DNA from: Flavobacterium denitrificans DSM 15936
Lineage (GTDB): Bacteria > Bacteroidota > Bacteroidia > Flavobacteriales > Flavobacteriaceae
DNA length: 64,000 nucleotides
NCBI RefSeq assembly: GCF_000425445.1
Contig: NZ_AUDL01000016.1
Location: forward strand, 1 to 64,000
Direction: 5' to 3'
Shown here: one piece after another, positions 1-8,267 of the stretch
Numbering within the stretch: position 1 is the stretch's first letter
Layout of the letters: each line of letters begins with the position of its first letter
The notes under the pieces: model-generated
The model's input: the letters and a program-made list of their open reading frames with translations, nothing else
What the model was told of the DNA's origin: nothing
The model's database searches: none
Translations under genes and position numbers: made by a program

Positions 1-25
1 CTAATAATCCGTAAGCTTATGTACA
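1..25 (+). rRNA. 23S rRNA, 3' end (partial)
   Basis: The first bases (ctaataatccgtaagctt and a few more) match the 3' terminal segment of Bacteroidota 23S rRNA as I recall it. They lie just upstream of a 5S gene on the same strand, as expected for an rrn operon. Only the extreme 3' end is in the window, and the exact end is approximate. Confidence 0.65.
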
Positions 26-32
26 AACTTTT

Positions 33-52
33 CCCTCCGAGCAATCGGAGGG
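33..52 (+). other. Hairpin in the 23S-5S spacer
   Basis: A perfect 8-bp stem (CCCTCCGA / TCGGAGGG) with loop GCAA follows the 23S end directly. It is probably a processing or structural hairpin of the rrn transcript. The spacer then runs through short AT-rich direct repeats of the type tcaattatcaatt (116-143). Confidence 0.5.
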
Positions 53-171
53 AGAGAACTTTCTAAAATATATTTACTTTTCTTTATCTCAGTATGTTAA
101 GATATTGTTTTAATTATCAATTGTCAATTATCAATTATTAATTAAAAAGTTGCCCAAGCAACGAACGACCT

Positions 172-281
172 TAAGGTGGTTATTGCGGCGGGGCTCACCT
201 CTTCCCATCCCGAACAGAGAAGTTAAGCCCGCCTGCGCAGATGGTACTGCATCATTGTGGGAGAGTATGTCGTCGCCTTTC
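172..281 (+). rRNA. 5S rRNA
   Basis: The stretch contains the conserved 5S core (ggggctcacctcttccc, cgaacagagaagttaagccc, gatggtactgc, gggagagtatgtcgtcgcc) and has the usual length of about 110 nt. It lies on the same strand as the 23S end and is followed at once by a strong terminator, so it is the last gene of an rrn operon. Ends are placed by the terminal-stem pairing and may be off by a few bases. Confidence 0.93.
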
Positions 282-286
282 TTTTG

Positions 287-323
287 AAAACCCTGTCCGT
301 ATCGGACGGGGTTTTTTGTTTTT
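287..323 (+). terminator. rrn operon terminator
   Basis: A 13-bp stem (AAAACCCTGTCCG / CGGACGGGGTTTT, one G-T pair) with loop TAT is followed by a T-rich tract. It starts six bases after the 5S end and closes the rRNA operon. Confidence 0.9.
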
Positions 324-390
324 GGGGTATTTGATGTTTTAGGAATCTTGTCCCAATGAAAGGGCATAAATCTTGTCAGGATGCGCCAAA

Positions 391-478
391 GATGGAAGCT
401 GCATCCTTTTGCGGGAAACCAAAGTTTTTTTATCCAAAGCACATTTTACGCAAAAAATAAAGCGGACAGAACGGCTCC
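391..478. repeat. Diverged copy of intergenic repeat family E
   Basis: The segment opens with gatggaagctgcatcctttt and closes with a ggacaga..ggctcc tail. The better preserved copies at 35672-35750 and 43077-43165 have the same order of blocks. It fills the gap between the rRNA terminator and the hydrolase gene. I see no gene here. Confidence 0.5.
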
Positions 479-506
479 AAAAGAAATGCATAATGATTGT
501 TTGTAA

Positions 507-1526
507 CTAGATTTTTTTCAAATCTACATTATGAATAAATTCAATAACGCCATTCATGTACACTTGCTGATCGTCCCACATTGCGAGATGACTTCCGTTA
601 GGGCAGTATAGATAGTGGCCATTTTTGACTAATTTGCTTTGCTCTTCCATTGCTTTTGGATCCATTGTGTCGTATTTAGCACCAATCATTAAAGTTGGAA
701 TTTCTATTTCGTGCAAACGATTTTTAACATCCCACTTTGCTAATCTGCCACTTATTCCAAATTCACTCGGGCCTTGCATTATAGTATAGATTTCATTATT
801 AATATGTTTTCCTGATCTATTTAGTCCATCAGGCCATTCTTTCAATCGGCATAAATGCTCTTGGTAGAAATTTGGAATTAATAGTTCCATATATCTCGGA
901 TTATTGAAATCTTTTTTAGTTTCTAATGCGCGTATTTCAGCTAATATTTCTGGTTTCATTTGCTTAGCTAAAACCTCTTCAGCATATTTTTTATATTCTG
1001 GCGCACTGGCAACCATGTTTGAAACTAATAATGCTTTCATATTTTTTTGATATTTTAATGCATATTCAGTTGCGAGAATTCCACCCCATGAATTTCCTAA
1101 AATATAAAAATTACTATTATCTGCGTCAATTGCTTTTCGTACTTGTTCAACTTCTTCAACAAATCGTTCTGTGGTCCATAAGCTGCTGTCTTTTGGTTGG
1201 TCGCTATAATACGAACCAAGCTGATCATATTCGTAAAATTCAAATCCTTCACGTTGAAAAAAGGTCTCAAAACATTCCATATATTCGTGTGTCATTGCTG
1301 GGCCGCCATGTAATAAAAGTATTTTTATTTTGGGGTTGCTTCCAAAACGTTTTGTCCAGACTTTGAAATCTCCAACAGGTGTTTTTATAGAAATCATTCT
1401 TACTCCTGCACCTTCGATATTATTGTTTTTTTCGTAGGTAAAATAGTCTTTTAGATTTTGCGATTGATTTCCTTTTTTACATGAAAAAGCTAGAATTAAA
1501 ACTGAAAGAAATAGAATGCGACGCAT
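507..1526 (-). CDS. Proline iminopeptidase-like alpha/beta hydrolase, lipoprotein
   Basis: A 339-aa alpha/beta-hydrolase of the S33 (proline iminopeptidase / amino-acid amidase) type. Residues 1-16 are a short SPII signal with lipobox LAFSC, so the enzyme should be membrane-anchored in the envelope. HGGP (73-76) is the oxyanion-hole motif of this family, GNSWGG places the nucleophile at Ser146, Asp286 or Asp289 fits the acid, and His313 (GSH) the base, so the triad looks complete. Family members release N-terminal amino acids or hydrolyse small amides; the actual substrate cannot be read from sequence. It stands alone, with the rRNA operon on one side and a methyltransferase on the other. Confidence 0.85.
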   Translation of the reverse strand: MRRILFLSVLILAFSCKKGNQSQNLKDYFTYEKNNNIEGAGVRMISIKTPVGDFKVWTKRFGSNPKIKILLLHGGPAMTHEYMECFETFFQREGFEFYEYDQLGSYYSDQPKDSSLWTTERFVEEVEQVRKAIDADNSNFYILGNSWGGILATEYALKYQKNMKALLVSNMVASAPEYKKYAEEVLAKQMKPEILAEIRALETKKDFNNPRYMELLIPNFYQEHLCRLKEWPDGLNRSGKHINNEIYTIMQGPSEFGISGRLAKWDVKNRLHEIEIPTLMIGAKYDTMDPKAMEEQSKLVKNGHYLYCPNGSHLAMWDDQQVYMNGVIEFIHNVDLKKI

Positions 1527-1739
1527 ATTTTAAAGTTTTAAAGTTATATTTTAAATATTTACTAAAACTAAATTACGAATTAAAAATTAGTCTTTCTTTA
1601 TTATTGGATGATGATGTGTGTGGTTTTAAATTGCTGAATTGTAGTTGGTTATTTTTTTTTTAGCTGAATGTGAAATAAATTTGAATTAAATTTATTTTTT
1701 GATATTTTAAAAGCAATATTTAATTCGATTTTGAATAAC

Positions 1740-1747
1740 TATCTTTG
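1740..1747 (+). promoter_or_regulatory. -7 promoter element (TATCTTTG) of the methyltransferase gene
   Basis: TATCTTTG matches the Bacteroidota -7 consensus TAnnTTTG and lies 53 bases before the chosen ATG at 1801. No TTG box is present at the usual 17-23 base spacing, so this may be a weak promoter. Confidence 0.45.
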
Positions 1748-1800
1748 CAAAAACGACAAAATTCAATTAAAGTCGCATAGTATAATTAGTGATATATAAA

Positions 1801-2763
1801 ATGAGCAATAAATTTACTGTTGGAAGTCTATATGCAGGTATTGGAGGAATTTGTTTAGGATTTAAAAAATCAGGTTTTGATTTGCTTTGGGCAAACGAAT
1901 ATGATAAAAATGCCTGCATTACGTACAAAGAAAACTTTAAACATGATTTAATTGAGGGCGATGTATTGCAATTAGATGTTGATGGAATTCCTAAAATTGA
2001 TGTGCTAACTGCCGGTTTTCCATGCCAGCCATTTTCTGTTGCGGGCTATAGAAAAGGTTTTAACGACAATAGAGGAAATCATTTTTTTAGAATATTAGAT
2101 TTTGTTGATACTATGAGGCCAAAAGTGGTGTTTTTAGAAAACGTAAAAAATCTAGTAACACATGATCATGGAAATACAATGAAGGTAATCGAAAAATCAT
2201 TGCGTGACAGAAATTATTCTTTTCAATCTAAAGTTTTAAATACTAAAGATTATGGGAATATTCCGCATAACAGAGAGCGTATTTTTATTGTTGCATTTGA
2301 TAAAGATGTTGTTGGAAACGCGGAGGCAGTTTTTGAATTTCCGAAAGAAGATAAATTGACTAAAACTATCAAGGATCTTGTTATGAAGGAAAAAGTCGAA
2401 GACGAATTTTATTATAACGAAGACCGTTATATGTATAAAATGCTTCAGCAGGAAATGACTTCTGATAGAACCGTTTATCAATTCAGAAGACAATATGTTA
2501 GAGAAAATAAATCAAATGTTTGCCCGACATTGACTGCAAATATGGGAACTGGCGGGCATAATGTGCCTTTGGTAAAAACTGATTTTGGCTTTAGAAAATT
2601 GACTCCAAGAGAATGTTTGCGATTTCAAGGTTTTCCTGACGGATTTAAAATTCCAAAAATTGCCAATTCACACTTATATAAACAAGCTGGAAATTCGGTT
2701 AGTGTACCTGTTATTGAAGCTGTTTCAAAAAATATAATGAAGGTTTTGAAATCTGTTAAATAG
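1801..2763 (+). CDS. DNA (cytosine-5)-methyltransferase
   Basis: A 320-aa m5C methyltransferase that uses S-adenosylmethionine to methylate cytosine within a DNA recognition site. Motifs appear in order: SAM-binding YAGIGG (11-16), catalytic PCQ with Cys75, ENV in FLENVKNL, NRERIF (motif VIII), a target-recognition region in the middle, LTPRE and GNSVSVPV (motif X). The reading frame can be extended to a GTG at 1789, but ATG 1801 gives the usual N-terminus. It converges on a candidate endonuclease gene with only 12 bases between the stop codons, which suggests a type II restriction-modification pair. Specificity cannot be inferred. Confidence 0.93.
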   Translation: MSNKFTVGSLYAGIGGICLGFKKSGFDLLWANEYDKNACITYKENFKHDLIEGDVLQLDVDGIPKIDVLTAGFPCQPFSVAGYRKGFNDNRGNHFFRILDFVDTMRPKVVFLENVKNLVTHDHGNTMKVIEKSLRDRNYSFQSKVLNTKDYGNIPHNRERIFIVAFDKDVVGNAEAVFEFPKEDKLTKTIKDLVMKEKVEDEFYYNEDRYMYKMLQQEMTSDRTVYQFRRQYVRENKSNVCPTLTANMGTGGHNVPLVKTDFGFRKLTPRECLRFQGFPDGFKIPKIANSHLYKQAGNSVSVPVIEAVSKNIMKVLKSVK

Positions 2764-2775
2764 ATTTTATTATGA

Positions 2776-3540
2776 TTAAGAACTGTGGCAGTATATTTTA
2801 ATGAATTCTTCAATATTGTTCATACTTCCGCACTGAATATAGTAGTTTTCTGCGTCCATTTTTGTGTATTTATTTAAGAAGGAATTTTGAGGCAATATAT
2901 TTTTATTTGAAATAGCTTTTTTAAAATCTTCGTTATTGCAATATCCAGCAATATCGTAAGTCCAAGTTGATGAGAAAATAAGTTCTTCAATTACTGTTTT
3001 CGATATTTCATTGCTGAACATTAATCTTTGATTTCGGAATATTTTTTTTGCATCAGGATTGATTCGGACCAAAATAAAATAATCATATCTATGTGTTAAC
3101 CTATTGGTAAGATTTGGGATATATATTCCATCTTGAGTCCAATCTTTTGTTTCAAGAAGTAAAAGATTGGATTGCGAAGAAGCCGATTTTATATTGATTT
3201 TTTTATTTTGAATTTCTAAATCAGAATCATCCCAAATACCTTCGCTATAAACTCCAAAATCGGGCTCGTTGCATTCAATTGAATTTACCTTAAAATGATT
3301 GTAAAGGACAACTTCGGCTAATTTTCCTTGAAAAGTATTGCAAAATTTTTCACCATTTTTCCGACTGTATTGGCCTCCACTTCGCGTTAATCGATGATGG
3401 CCTTCTCCAAAACACATTGAATAGGCAAAATTTAGAACTTTTTCAATATCACTTTTGTTTATGGCATTACCATTAAAGGGCCTCGGATTGTTTACAAAAT
3501 AATAATCCCCATCAGTTTTCTTTTCATGAGTCAGTTTCAT
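2776..3540 (-). CDS. Candidate type II restriction endonuclease (PD-(D/E)XK-like)
   Basis: A 254-aa protein without a family I can name. A possible PD-(D/E)XK core is visible: QGKLAE (Glu76), then Asp104/105/107 in GIWDDSDLEI, a beta-hairpin-like step, and INIKS with Lys118, where Asn116 sits in the usual Glu/Asp place of the second half-motif. The conserved-looking N-terminal GEGHHRLTRSGG could contact DNA. The main argument is context: it faces a cytosine-5 methyltransferase tail to tail, a common arrangement for restriction-modification genes. No signal peptide or membrane segment is present. Confidence 0.55.
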   Translation of the reverse strand: MKLTHEKKTDGDYYFVNNPRPFNGNAINKSDIEKVLNFAYSMCFGEGHHRLTRSGGQYSRKNGEKFCNTFQGKLAEVVLYNHFKVNSIECNEPDFGVYSEGIWDDSDLEIQNKKINIKSASSQSNLLLLETKDWTQDGIYIPNLTNRLTHRYDYFILVRINPDAKKIFRNQRLMFSNEISKTVIEELIFSSTWTYDIAGYCNNEDFKKAISNKNILPQNSFLNKYTKMDAENYYIQCGSMNNIEEFIKIYCHSS

Positions 3541-3773
3541 AATTTTCTTATTTCCGCAATTATATTACTGTTTTCTTTATGTTGATAAAACAATTAATTT
3601 CATTCAGCTTCTTTTAATTGAGAAACATGTCGAAATAAAAGTACGAATTTATCTATAAAATATAAGATTTGAAGTAGGTTTATTAATTATTTGTTGAGTG
3701 GGAACTAATGCGATAATGTGTGTCGCTTTTAAGTGAGTTTCTAATTGGAAACTTTTTGGTTTATTGAGAAATG

Positions 3774-3807
3774 AAAAAGTCTTTGAAGTTGTCTTCAAGG
3801 CTTTTTT
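3774..3807 (+). terminator. Hairpin with T-tract in the gap before the AraC gene
   Basis: AAAAAGTCTTTGAAG pairs with CTTCAAGGCTTTTTT (one mismatch, two wobbles), ending in a T-run. No plus-strand gene ends directly upstream, and the poly-A on the left would also allow minus-strand use. I see nothing else in the 3541-3891 gap apart from AT-rich sequence. Confidence 0.4.
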
Positions 3808-3891
3808 CTATAGGAAACACTATTGAAATGAAATTGGACGTTTGAACAAATTTTTGAACGAAAACAAGCAGTAAATTTGTATTACTTAAAA

Positions 3892-4722
3892 ATGACGAAA
3901 ATGCAACTTGTTAGAAATAAAACCATTTCAGAGCCGAAGCTTTTACAAAATGTTTATTTTGGAAATAATGTTGAAAATGAAACTTTTGTTTCTGATCATA
4001 TTTTCAGTTATATTATCAAAGGCAGTCATGAAGTTTGGGTGGGGCATAAAAAATATTCTTTTATTGCCGGAGATTATCGTTTTTTTAGAAGGAATCAATT
4101 GACGAAATCTATTAAAAATACTGAAAGTGATGGATTTAAATCGGTTGCTGTTCATTTTGACCAACGAACTCTTATGGAGCTTGCTAATGAGTACGGTTTC
4201 AAGTCGGAGAGGCTTTATGACGAAGGTGTAAAGATGGTTGAGCCTAATTCTTTACTGGAAAAATCTGTGGAAGAACTAAGTGAATTTGCACTAAATAAAA
4301 GTTTAGATGCGAAAGTTTTGCGAAGTAAAATTAAGGAGTTGATTTTAATACTTGCTGATATTGATCCCGAAATTAACCAAATGTTATTCGAGTTTAGTGA
4401 TCCCGGAAAACTAGATTTAGAAGCGTTTATGAATGGTAACTTTAGGCACAATGTCCCTCTGGAAAAATTTGCTTTTCTCACAGGACGCAGTTTGTCGGCA
4501 TTTAAAAGAGATTTTGCAATGATGTTTGGGATTACACCGAGGAGATGGCTTACTCGTCAACGTCTTTCAGAAGCAAAATATTTATTAGAAAATAGCATGC
4601 GACGACCAAGTGAAATTTATTTAGACTTAGGTTTTGTTAACATTTCTCATTTTACATATGCATACAAAAAAGAATTTGGTACAACACCCTTAGAAAAAGC
4701 ACTAATTAATAAAAATGAATAA
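3892..4722 (+). CDS. AraC-family transcriptional regulator
   Basis: A 276-aa regulator. The N-terminal half (to about residue 165) looks like a cupin-type sensing domain (GSHEVWVGHKKYSF). The C-terminal 100 residues form the two helix-turn-helix AraC/XylS domain (PLEKFAFLTGRSLSAFKRDF, then PSEIYLDLGFVNISHFTYAY and FGTTP). A TTG at 3877 could extend the frame, but ATG 3892 or 3901 is more likely. Its stop overlaps the start of the downstream dehydrogenase by eight bases, so the two are co-transcribed and translationally coupled; the regulator probably controls this small operon. Confidence 0.88.
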   Translation: MTKMQLVRNKTISEPKLLQNVYFGNNVENETFVSDHIFSYIIKGSHEVWVGHKKYSFIAGDYRFFRRNQLTKSIKNTESDGFKSVAVHFDQRTLMELANEYGFKSERLYDEGVKMVEPNSLLEKSVEELSEFALNKSLDAKVLRSKIKELILILADIDPEINQMLFEFSDPGKLDLEAFMNGNFRHNVPLEKFAFLTGRSLSAFKRDFAMMFGITPRRWLTRQRLSEAKYLLENSMRRPSEIYLDLGFVNISHFTYAYKKEFGTTPLEKALINKNE

Positions 4723-5518
4723 AATGGATTTAAAATTAAAGGGAAAACGAGCCTTTGTATCAGGTTCTAGTTCTGGACTCGGGGAAGCAATTGCAAAAAT
4801 GCTTGCTAACGAAGGCGCTGTCGTTATAATTCATGGACGAAATGAAGATCGTGCAAAAGCTGTATGCGAAGAGATTGTTAGTAATGGTGGAATTGCAGAA
4901 ATAGCGATTGGAGATCTCAGTACAGATTTTGGTGCTGATAAGGTTGCTTCAGCAGCGCTTAGAAATGGTCAAATAGATATTTTAATAAATAATGCGGGAG
5001 CGACATCACATAAATCATGGGGTGAAGCAACTGCAGACGAGTGGGCAGAAATATATAATTTGAATGTTGTTTCGTATGTAAGAATGATACAAAGGTTAGT
5101 GCCCCAAATGAAGACATTAGGTTGGGGAAGGGTTGTTAATATCGGGGGTGGTCTTGCGATACAGCCTATCAAAGAGCAACCGCATTATAATGCAACGCTA
5201 GCTGCGAGGCATAACCTTTCAATCTCACTTGCAAGAGCTTTAAAAGAAACGGGAATAACTTCTAATGTAGTTTCTCCTGGAGCAATTATCAATCCAATGG
5301 TTGAGGAATGGCTTGTGAATTCTGCCCCTAAATTTAATTGGGGAAATGATCTGGAGGAAATAAAATATAAGGCTGTGCAGGAACTAATTCCAAATGATAT
5401 CGGAAGGTTTGGTGAGCCTAAAGAAATTGCAGGAGCTGTCGCTTATCTTTGCAGTTCATATGCTGACTACATTAGTGGCGCTATTATTAGGGTAGATGGC
5501 GGAACAATTAAATGCTGA
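4715..5518 (+). CDS. Short-chain dehydrogenase/reductase family protein with altered active site
   Basis: A 267-aa SDR. The Rossmann cofactor motif SGSSSGLGEA (16-25), NNAGA (92-96) and the C-terminal ISGAIIRVDGG are intact. The catalytic YxxxK is not: the sequence reads Y158-N-A-T-L162, and the upstream catalytic Ser position is a run of glycines (NIGGG, 143-146 region). It therefore resembles a 3-oxoacyl-ACP-reductase-like SDR that has lost Ser and Lys, so normal hydride-transfer chemistry is doubtful. It overlaps the AraC gene and is followed by a terminator. A divergent but active subfamily, or a sensor role, are both possible. Confidence 0.85.
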   Translation: MNKMDLKLKGKRAFVSGSSSGLGEAIAKMLANEGAVVIIHGRNEDRAKAVCEEIVSNGGIAEIAIGDLSTDFGADKVASAALRNGQIDILINNAGATSHKSWGEATADEWAEIYNLNVVSYVRMIQRLVPQMKTLGWGRVVNIGGGLAIQPIKEQPHYNATLAARHNLSISLARALKETGITSNVVSPGAIINPMVEEWLVNSAPKFNWGNDLEEIKYKAVQELIPNDIGRFGEPKEIAGAVAYLCSSYADYISGAIIRVDGGTIKC

Positions 5519-5648
5519 TAAGCCGTGTTGTTGTATTTAAGATAATGGGATATAATTACTTTAAGGTTTTAATTTGGAAACCCGTGCCACGATTCTGACA
5601 CGAAACTTCTGTGCGGTTTTGAAAATAATGAAAATGCACCTGAAAGAC

Positions 5649-5682
5649 AAAACCCTGCTGATCTTAAGATCTGCAGGGTTTT
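5649..5682 (+). terminator. Terminator of the AraC-SDR operon
   Basis: AAAACCCTGC and GCAGGGTTTT form the outer stem, with gatcttaagatc able to pair inside. It lies 130 bases after the dehydrogenase stop. Between them is AT-rich sequence without a visible gene. Confidence 0.75.
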
Positions 5683-5737
5683 CCGTGAATTTTAGCCTTT
5701 TTTGTAAACTTTGAAAAGTCTCTTTTTAAGCTCTCAG

Positions 5738-5822
5738 CGGAGGAAGAGGGATTCGAACCCCCGGACCTGTTACAGTCAACAGTTTTCAAGACTGCCGCAT
5801 TCGACCGCTCTGCCATTCCTCC
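5738..5822 (-). tRNA. tRNA-Ser (anticodon TGA), copy 1
   Basis: An 85-nt gene read on the minus strand: acceptor GGAGGAA pairs with TTCCTCC, the anticodon loop is CTTGAAA (TGA), a long class II variable arm follows, and the T-loop is GGTTCGAATCC. CCA is not encoded. A 74-base core (5744-5817) is identical to the second tRNA-Ser at 16308-16392. The acceptor stem differs by a compensated base pair (fifth pair G-C here, A-T there). It marks the left border of a candidate island. Confidence 0.95.
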
Positions 5823-5854
5823 AGTATAACACAATCATTTTCTGATTGCGGGTG

Positions 5855-5862
5855 CAAAGATA
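5855..5862 (-). promoter_or_regulatory. -7 promoter element of tRNA-Ser copy 1
   Basis: Minus-strand TATCTTTG lies 33 bases before the tRNA 5' end. The block ctgattgcgggtgcaaa (plus strand) is shared with the second tRNA-Ser. Unlike that copy, no TTG lies 17-23 bases further upstream, so this copy may be expressed less. Confidence 0.6.
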
Positions 5863-6076
5863 AAATGTTTTTTCAATTCTAGAAATTTTTTTGATAATTT
5901 TATAAAGGAAATAATTTTTATCTCTGTCTATTAGTTAGTTTTGGATGTTAACTATTTGTGATACAGAGTTTTTAAATTTCATAATTAGCTCCTGAAAAAA
6001 AGCATTAATTTGGTAAGCCATTTATATTGTGACAAAATCATTTGAAGAAAAATATCGATCTTTAATTTTTTTTGTG

Positions 6077-6119
6077 CCTATTACAATTGTGTCCGCAGTG
6101 CGGACACAATTGTAATAGG
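6077..6119. repeat. 43-base palindrome
   Basis: Arms of 21 bases (starting CCTATTACAATTGTG and reaching GTCCGCA) match perfectly around a single central G. No T-run follows on either strand in the sense needed for a terminator. It lies 384 bases beyond the stop of the nuclease-like gene at 6503, within the island. A protein-binding operator, a resolution or transfer site, or the tip of a lost mobile element are all possible. Confidence 0.8.
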
Positions 6120-6502
6120 TTTGTAAACTTGATAATTAACTTTGAAAAGTATTATCCCTGCATTAATATTAAAAACCATTGAACTACTGCGCACAGAATT
6201 ATTTATAATTAGCATTTAGACATTTAAATCATCAAAATTGTTGTTATTATAAAATCTGGCTCAAAATTGGAGTTAACGATACGGCAAGTTAACGACCACA
6301 TGGCTGTGGTCGCTGTTCCATTCTATCTTAATGTATAGAAGGGTTTGATGAATTAAATTTGAAATAAAGTTATAAGTCACGGTTCAGCAACAAAATTTAA
6401 AAATGGCTAATTAGTTGTAAATTCACCTTAGTTTTTTGTGGCAGAAAAAGTATCAAATGCAGAGGAAAAATTGTTTCTCTTTAACTAAAAAAGTAATTTA
6501 AA

Positions 6503-7783
6503 CTACGCGGGAAATTCCTCGTCTGATATGATTGTCATATTCTGCTTTGCGTGCAGCTTGCGTTCTTGAATTAATTTTATTGCGTCTTTTTCTTTTGCAG
6601 CAGAAGATATCTCAAGTTTATCTTTATGTATCAGTTCAATCTCATGTCTGCTGTTTGTTGAGATTAAAAGTAAACTTTCAATCTCAAAATTTGTTTCAAT
6701 ATAATAATTTATAATAGCATATTCTTTAAGCATGTACAGCCTATCTGAGTTGATTTGGTCTGTGATGAATACGAATAATACCCCCACGCCGTCTATTTCA
6801 ATAAACATGCTGGGTAAATTACAACCGGTGTATTCATTATGTTTTTGCTGAAATTCGAAATAACTTAAAACAATTCTTCTTCTTTTTAAACGACTAAAAG
6901 AAAGCAGTGATTTGGCCAGAGTAAGCCTCAATTCTGATAGATTTTGAAGCTCGTTTTTAGACAACGCATTTCTAATAATCTCATCTATAAAATAACTTAC
7001 TTTGTCAGCTTTTTCTTTGTTTATTTTACGTTCTGTTGCTGCAAATTCCTCCCATGCTCCATCAATTATCAAGAAGATTTGCTTTTCATCTTTATTTAGA
7101 CTATTAGGAAAATTATGGCCTTCTCTAAAATAGATTGCTAACAAATCTTTTTCGGTTCCCGCGATTAAAATACTGGATTTATTTTGGTCGAATTCTATTC
7201 CGAAGTTGCTATCTGTTTGATTTTTTAAAAAATCAAAGTCCGCACCAGATAAAATAGTAGTGTTTTTATTCTTAAAAATTTGTTCTCTTTTTTGTAGATA
7301 CTCGGTAAAATCAGCTATGGTATCCAGTTCGTTAATCACCGTTTCAAATGAAGATTTGTCAAAGAAAGTTACATAATCATTATTTTTGGTAAGCCCATTA
7401 AAAGGATAGAATTTAGTGCCTTCACCCAAATTTACGATTATTCTAAAAATTTTTTTTATCTGCTCTCGAGGAAATAGCTCGACATTCCTGTCAGGATGTT
7501 TTATATAAACATCATTCCCGCTGAATAAAATTCGGCAAGCGCCGTGAATTTGATTTAAGGCTTTATTTATAGTTCTATTAAAATATCTGGAATAGTTGCC
7601 CTTAAATTCATAGTTTTTAACTGAAACAACTATTAGCGTATCATCAAATATTATTAAGAGGTCGCTTATCTCTTTCTTGTCTCCATTTTCAAGTTTTGGT
7701 CCCGGATAACACCAGAATTTCAAAAATGAGTTATATGCTAATTCATTTACAAATTCTTCTCCTAATAATCCCTTATCACTCAT
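6503..7783 (-). CDS. PD-(D/E)XK nuclease-like protein, function unknown
   Basis: A 426-aa protein I do not recognise as a named family. The first 90 residues resemble a NERD/Mrr-type nuclease fold: GEEFV (Glu9/10), KKEISDLLIIF (Asp41), a hydrophobic beta strand ending in VVSVK (Lys56, with Ser54 where Glu is usual), and NQIHGA (Gln78) on the following helix. The remaining 330 residues mix alpha and beta with a charged helical section (RLTLAKSLLSFSRLKRRR). No signal peptide or membrane segment. It stands alone in the island, transcribed leftward. The missing acidic residue means nuclease activity is an inference. Confidence 0.6.
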   Translation of the reverse strand: MSDKGLLGEEFVNELAYNSFLKFWCYPGPKLENGDKKEISDLLIIFDDTLIVVSVKNYEFKGNYSRYFNRTINKALNQIHGACRILFSGNDVYIKHPDRNVELFPREQIKKIFRIIVNLGEGTKFYPFNGLTKNNDYVTFFDKSSFETVINELDTIADFTEYLQKREQIFKNKNTTILSGADFDFLKNQTDSNFGIEFDQNKSSILIAGTEKDLLAIYFREGHNFPNSLNKDEKQIFLIIDGAWEEFAATERKINKEKADKVSYFIDEIIRNALSKNELQNLSELRLTLAKSLLSFSRLKRRRIVLSYFEFQQKHNEYTGCNLPSMFIEIDGVGVLFVFITDQINSDRLYMLKEYAIINYYIETNFEIESLLLISTNSRHEIELIHKDKLEISSAAKEKDAIKLIQERKLHAKQNMTIISDEEFPA

Positions 7784-7933
7784 ATATCGACACTATTTAT
7801 ATAATTCTGCATAAAGGCAAAGATAAAAGTTACAAGTAATATTTTTTAGGGGGTTCAGAATAATTCTGGATCAAATCCTATTTCTTAATTCTCCGATATT
7901 TTTTAGGCAGTTTAAATAGAAGTTTAAAAAGGA

Positions 7934-7957
7934 AAAGGCTGCCAATTGGCAGCCTTT
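7934..7957 (-). terminator. Terminator after the broken small gene
   Basis: A perfect 10-bp stem (AAAGGCTGCC / GGCAGCCTTT) with loop AATT. On the minus strand it follows the stop of the small membrane-protein reading frame at 7973 and is preceded by nothing else, so it supports that frame having been a real gene. Confidence 0.75.
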
Positions 7958-7972
7958 AATATATTTTGAAAA

Positions 7973-8255
7973 CTATGCATGAACTTTCGTTGTACTCTTA
8001 GCTAAAGATTTTTTTGCCGGTTTTGACTGACCTGCAGCAGTGTCTTCTTTTAAAACTTTTTTTTCCATTTTCATTTCAGGTTTTAAAGTGTCATTATGCA
8101 TTTTTGTGGCCTCAGCCTGATATTGCTCCGTTGGTGCGTTATGACCGTCGGGATTTAAAAATTTATATGCGTATACGATTCCCAGATTAAAATAAGAGAA
8201 TGCCGCTAAGAGTACAATAAGATGATGAACGTCCAGGCTGCGTTTTACAGCTCAT
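7973..8255 (-). pseudogene. Frameshifted small single-pass membrane protein gene
   Basis: On the minus strand a frame ending at TAG 7973-7975 encodes one hydrophobic helix (LIVLLAAFSYFNLGIVYAY) then a polar Lys-rich tail (NPDGHNAP...KSTTKVHA), roughly 94 residues. It has no start codon of its own: a TGA lies directly upstream. The only ATG (8253-8255, ATG AGC TGT AAA) is in another frame; dropping one T in AGCTGT would give a continuous protein beginning M-S-V-K-R-S. A strong promoter (8268-8298) and terminator (7934-7957) flank it. So it is a recently broken gene, a sequencing error, or a programmed frameshift. Function unknown. Confidence 0.65.
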
Positions 8256-8267
8256 GTTTTATTATTG

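Larger units (their letters stand above)
5823..6502. other. Non-coding left end of the island
   Basis: This 680-base stretch has no convincing gene. It holds the promoter of tRNA-Ser copy 1, a 43-base near-perfect palindrome (6077-6119), a hairpin at 6293-6312 (CGACCACA / TGTGGTCG, loop TGGC), and a weaker inverted repeat TTCTAT / ATAGAA near 6320-6340. Concentrated dyad symmetry at an island end suggests recombination, transfer or regulatory sites rather than decay alone. Confidence 0.5.

Noticed and set aside
131..442. 103-codon frame on the minus strand across the 5S rRNA gene
   Set aside because: It is antisense to the 5S rRNA and its terminator; the apparent protein is a by-product of structured RNA sequence.
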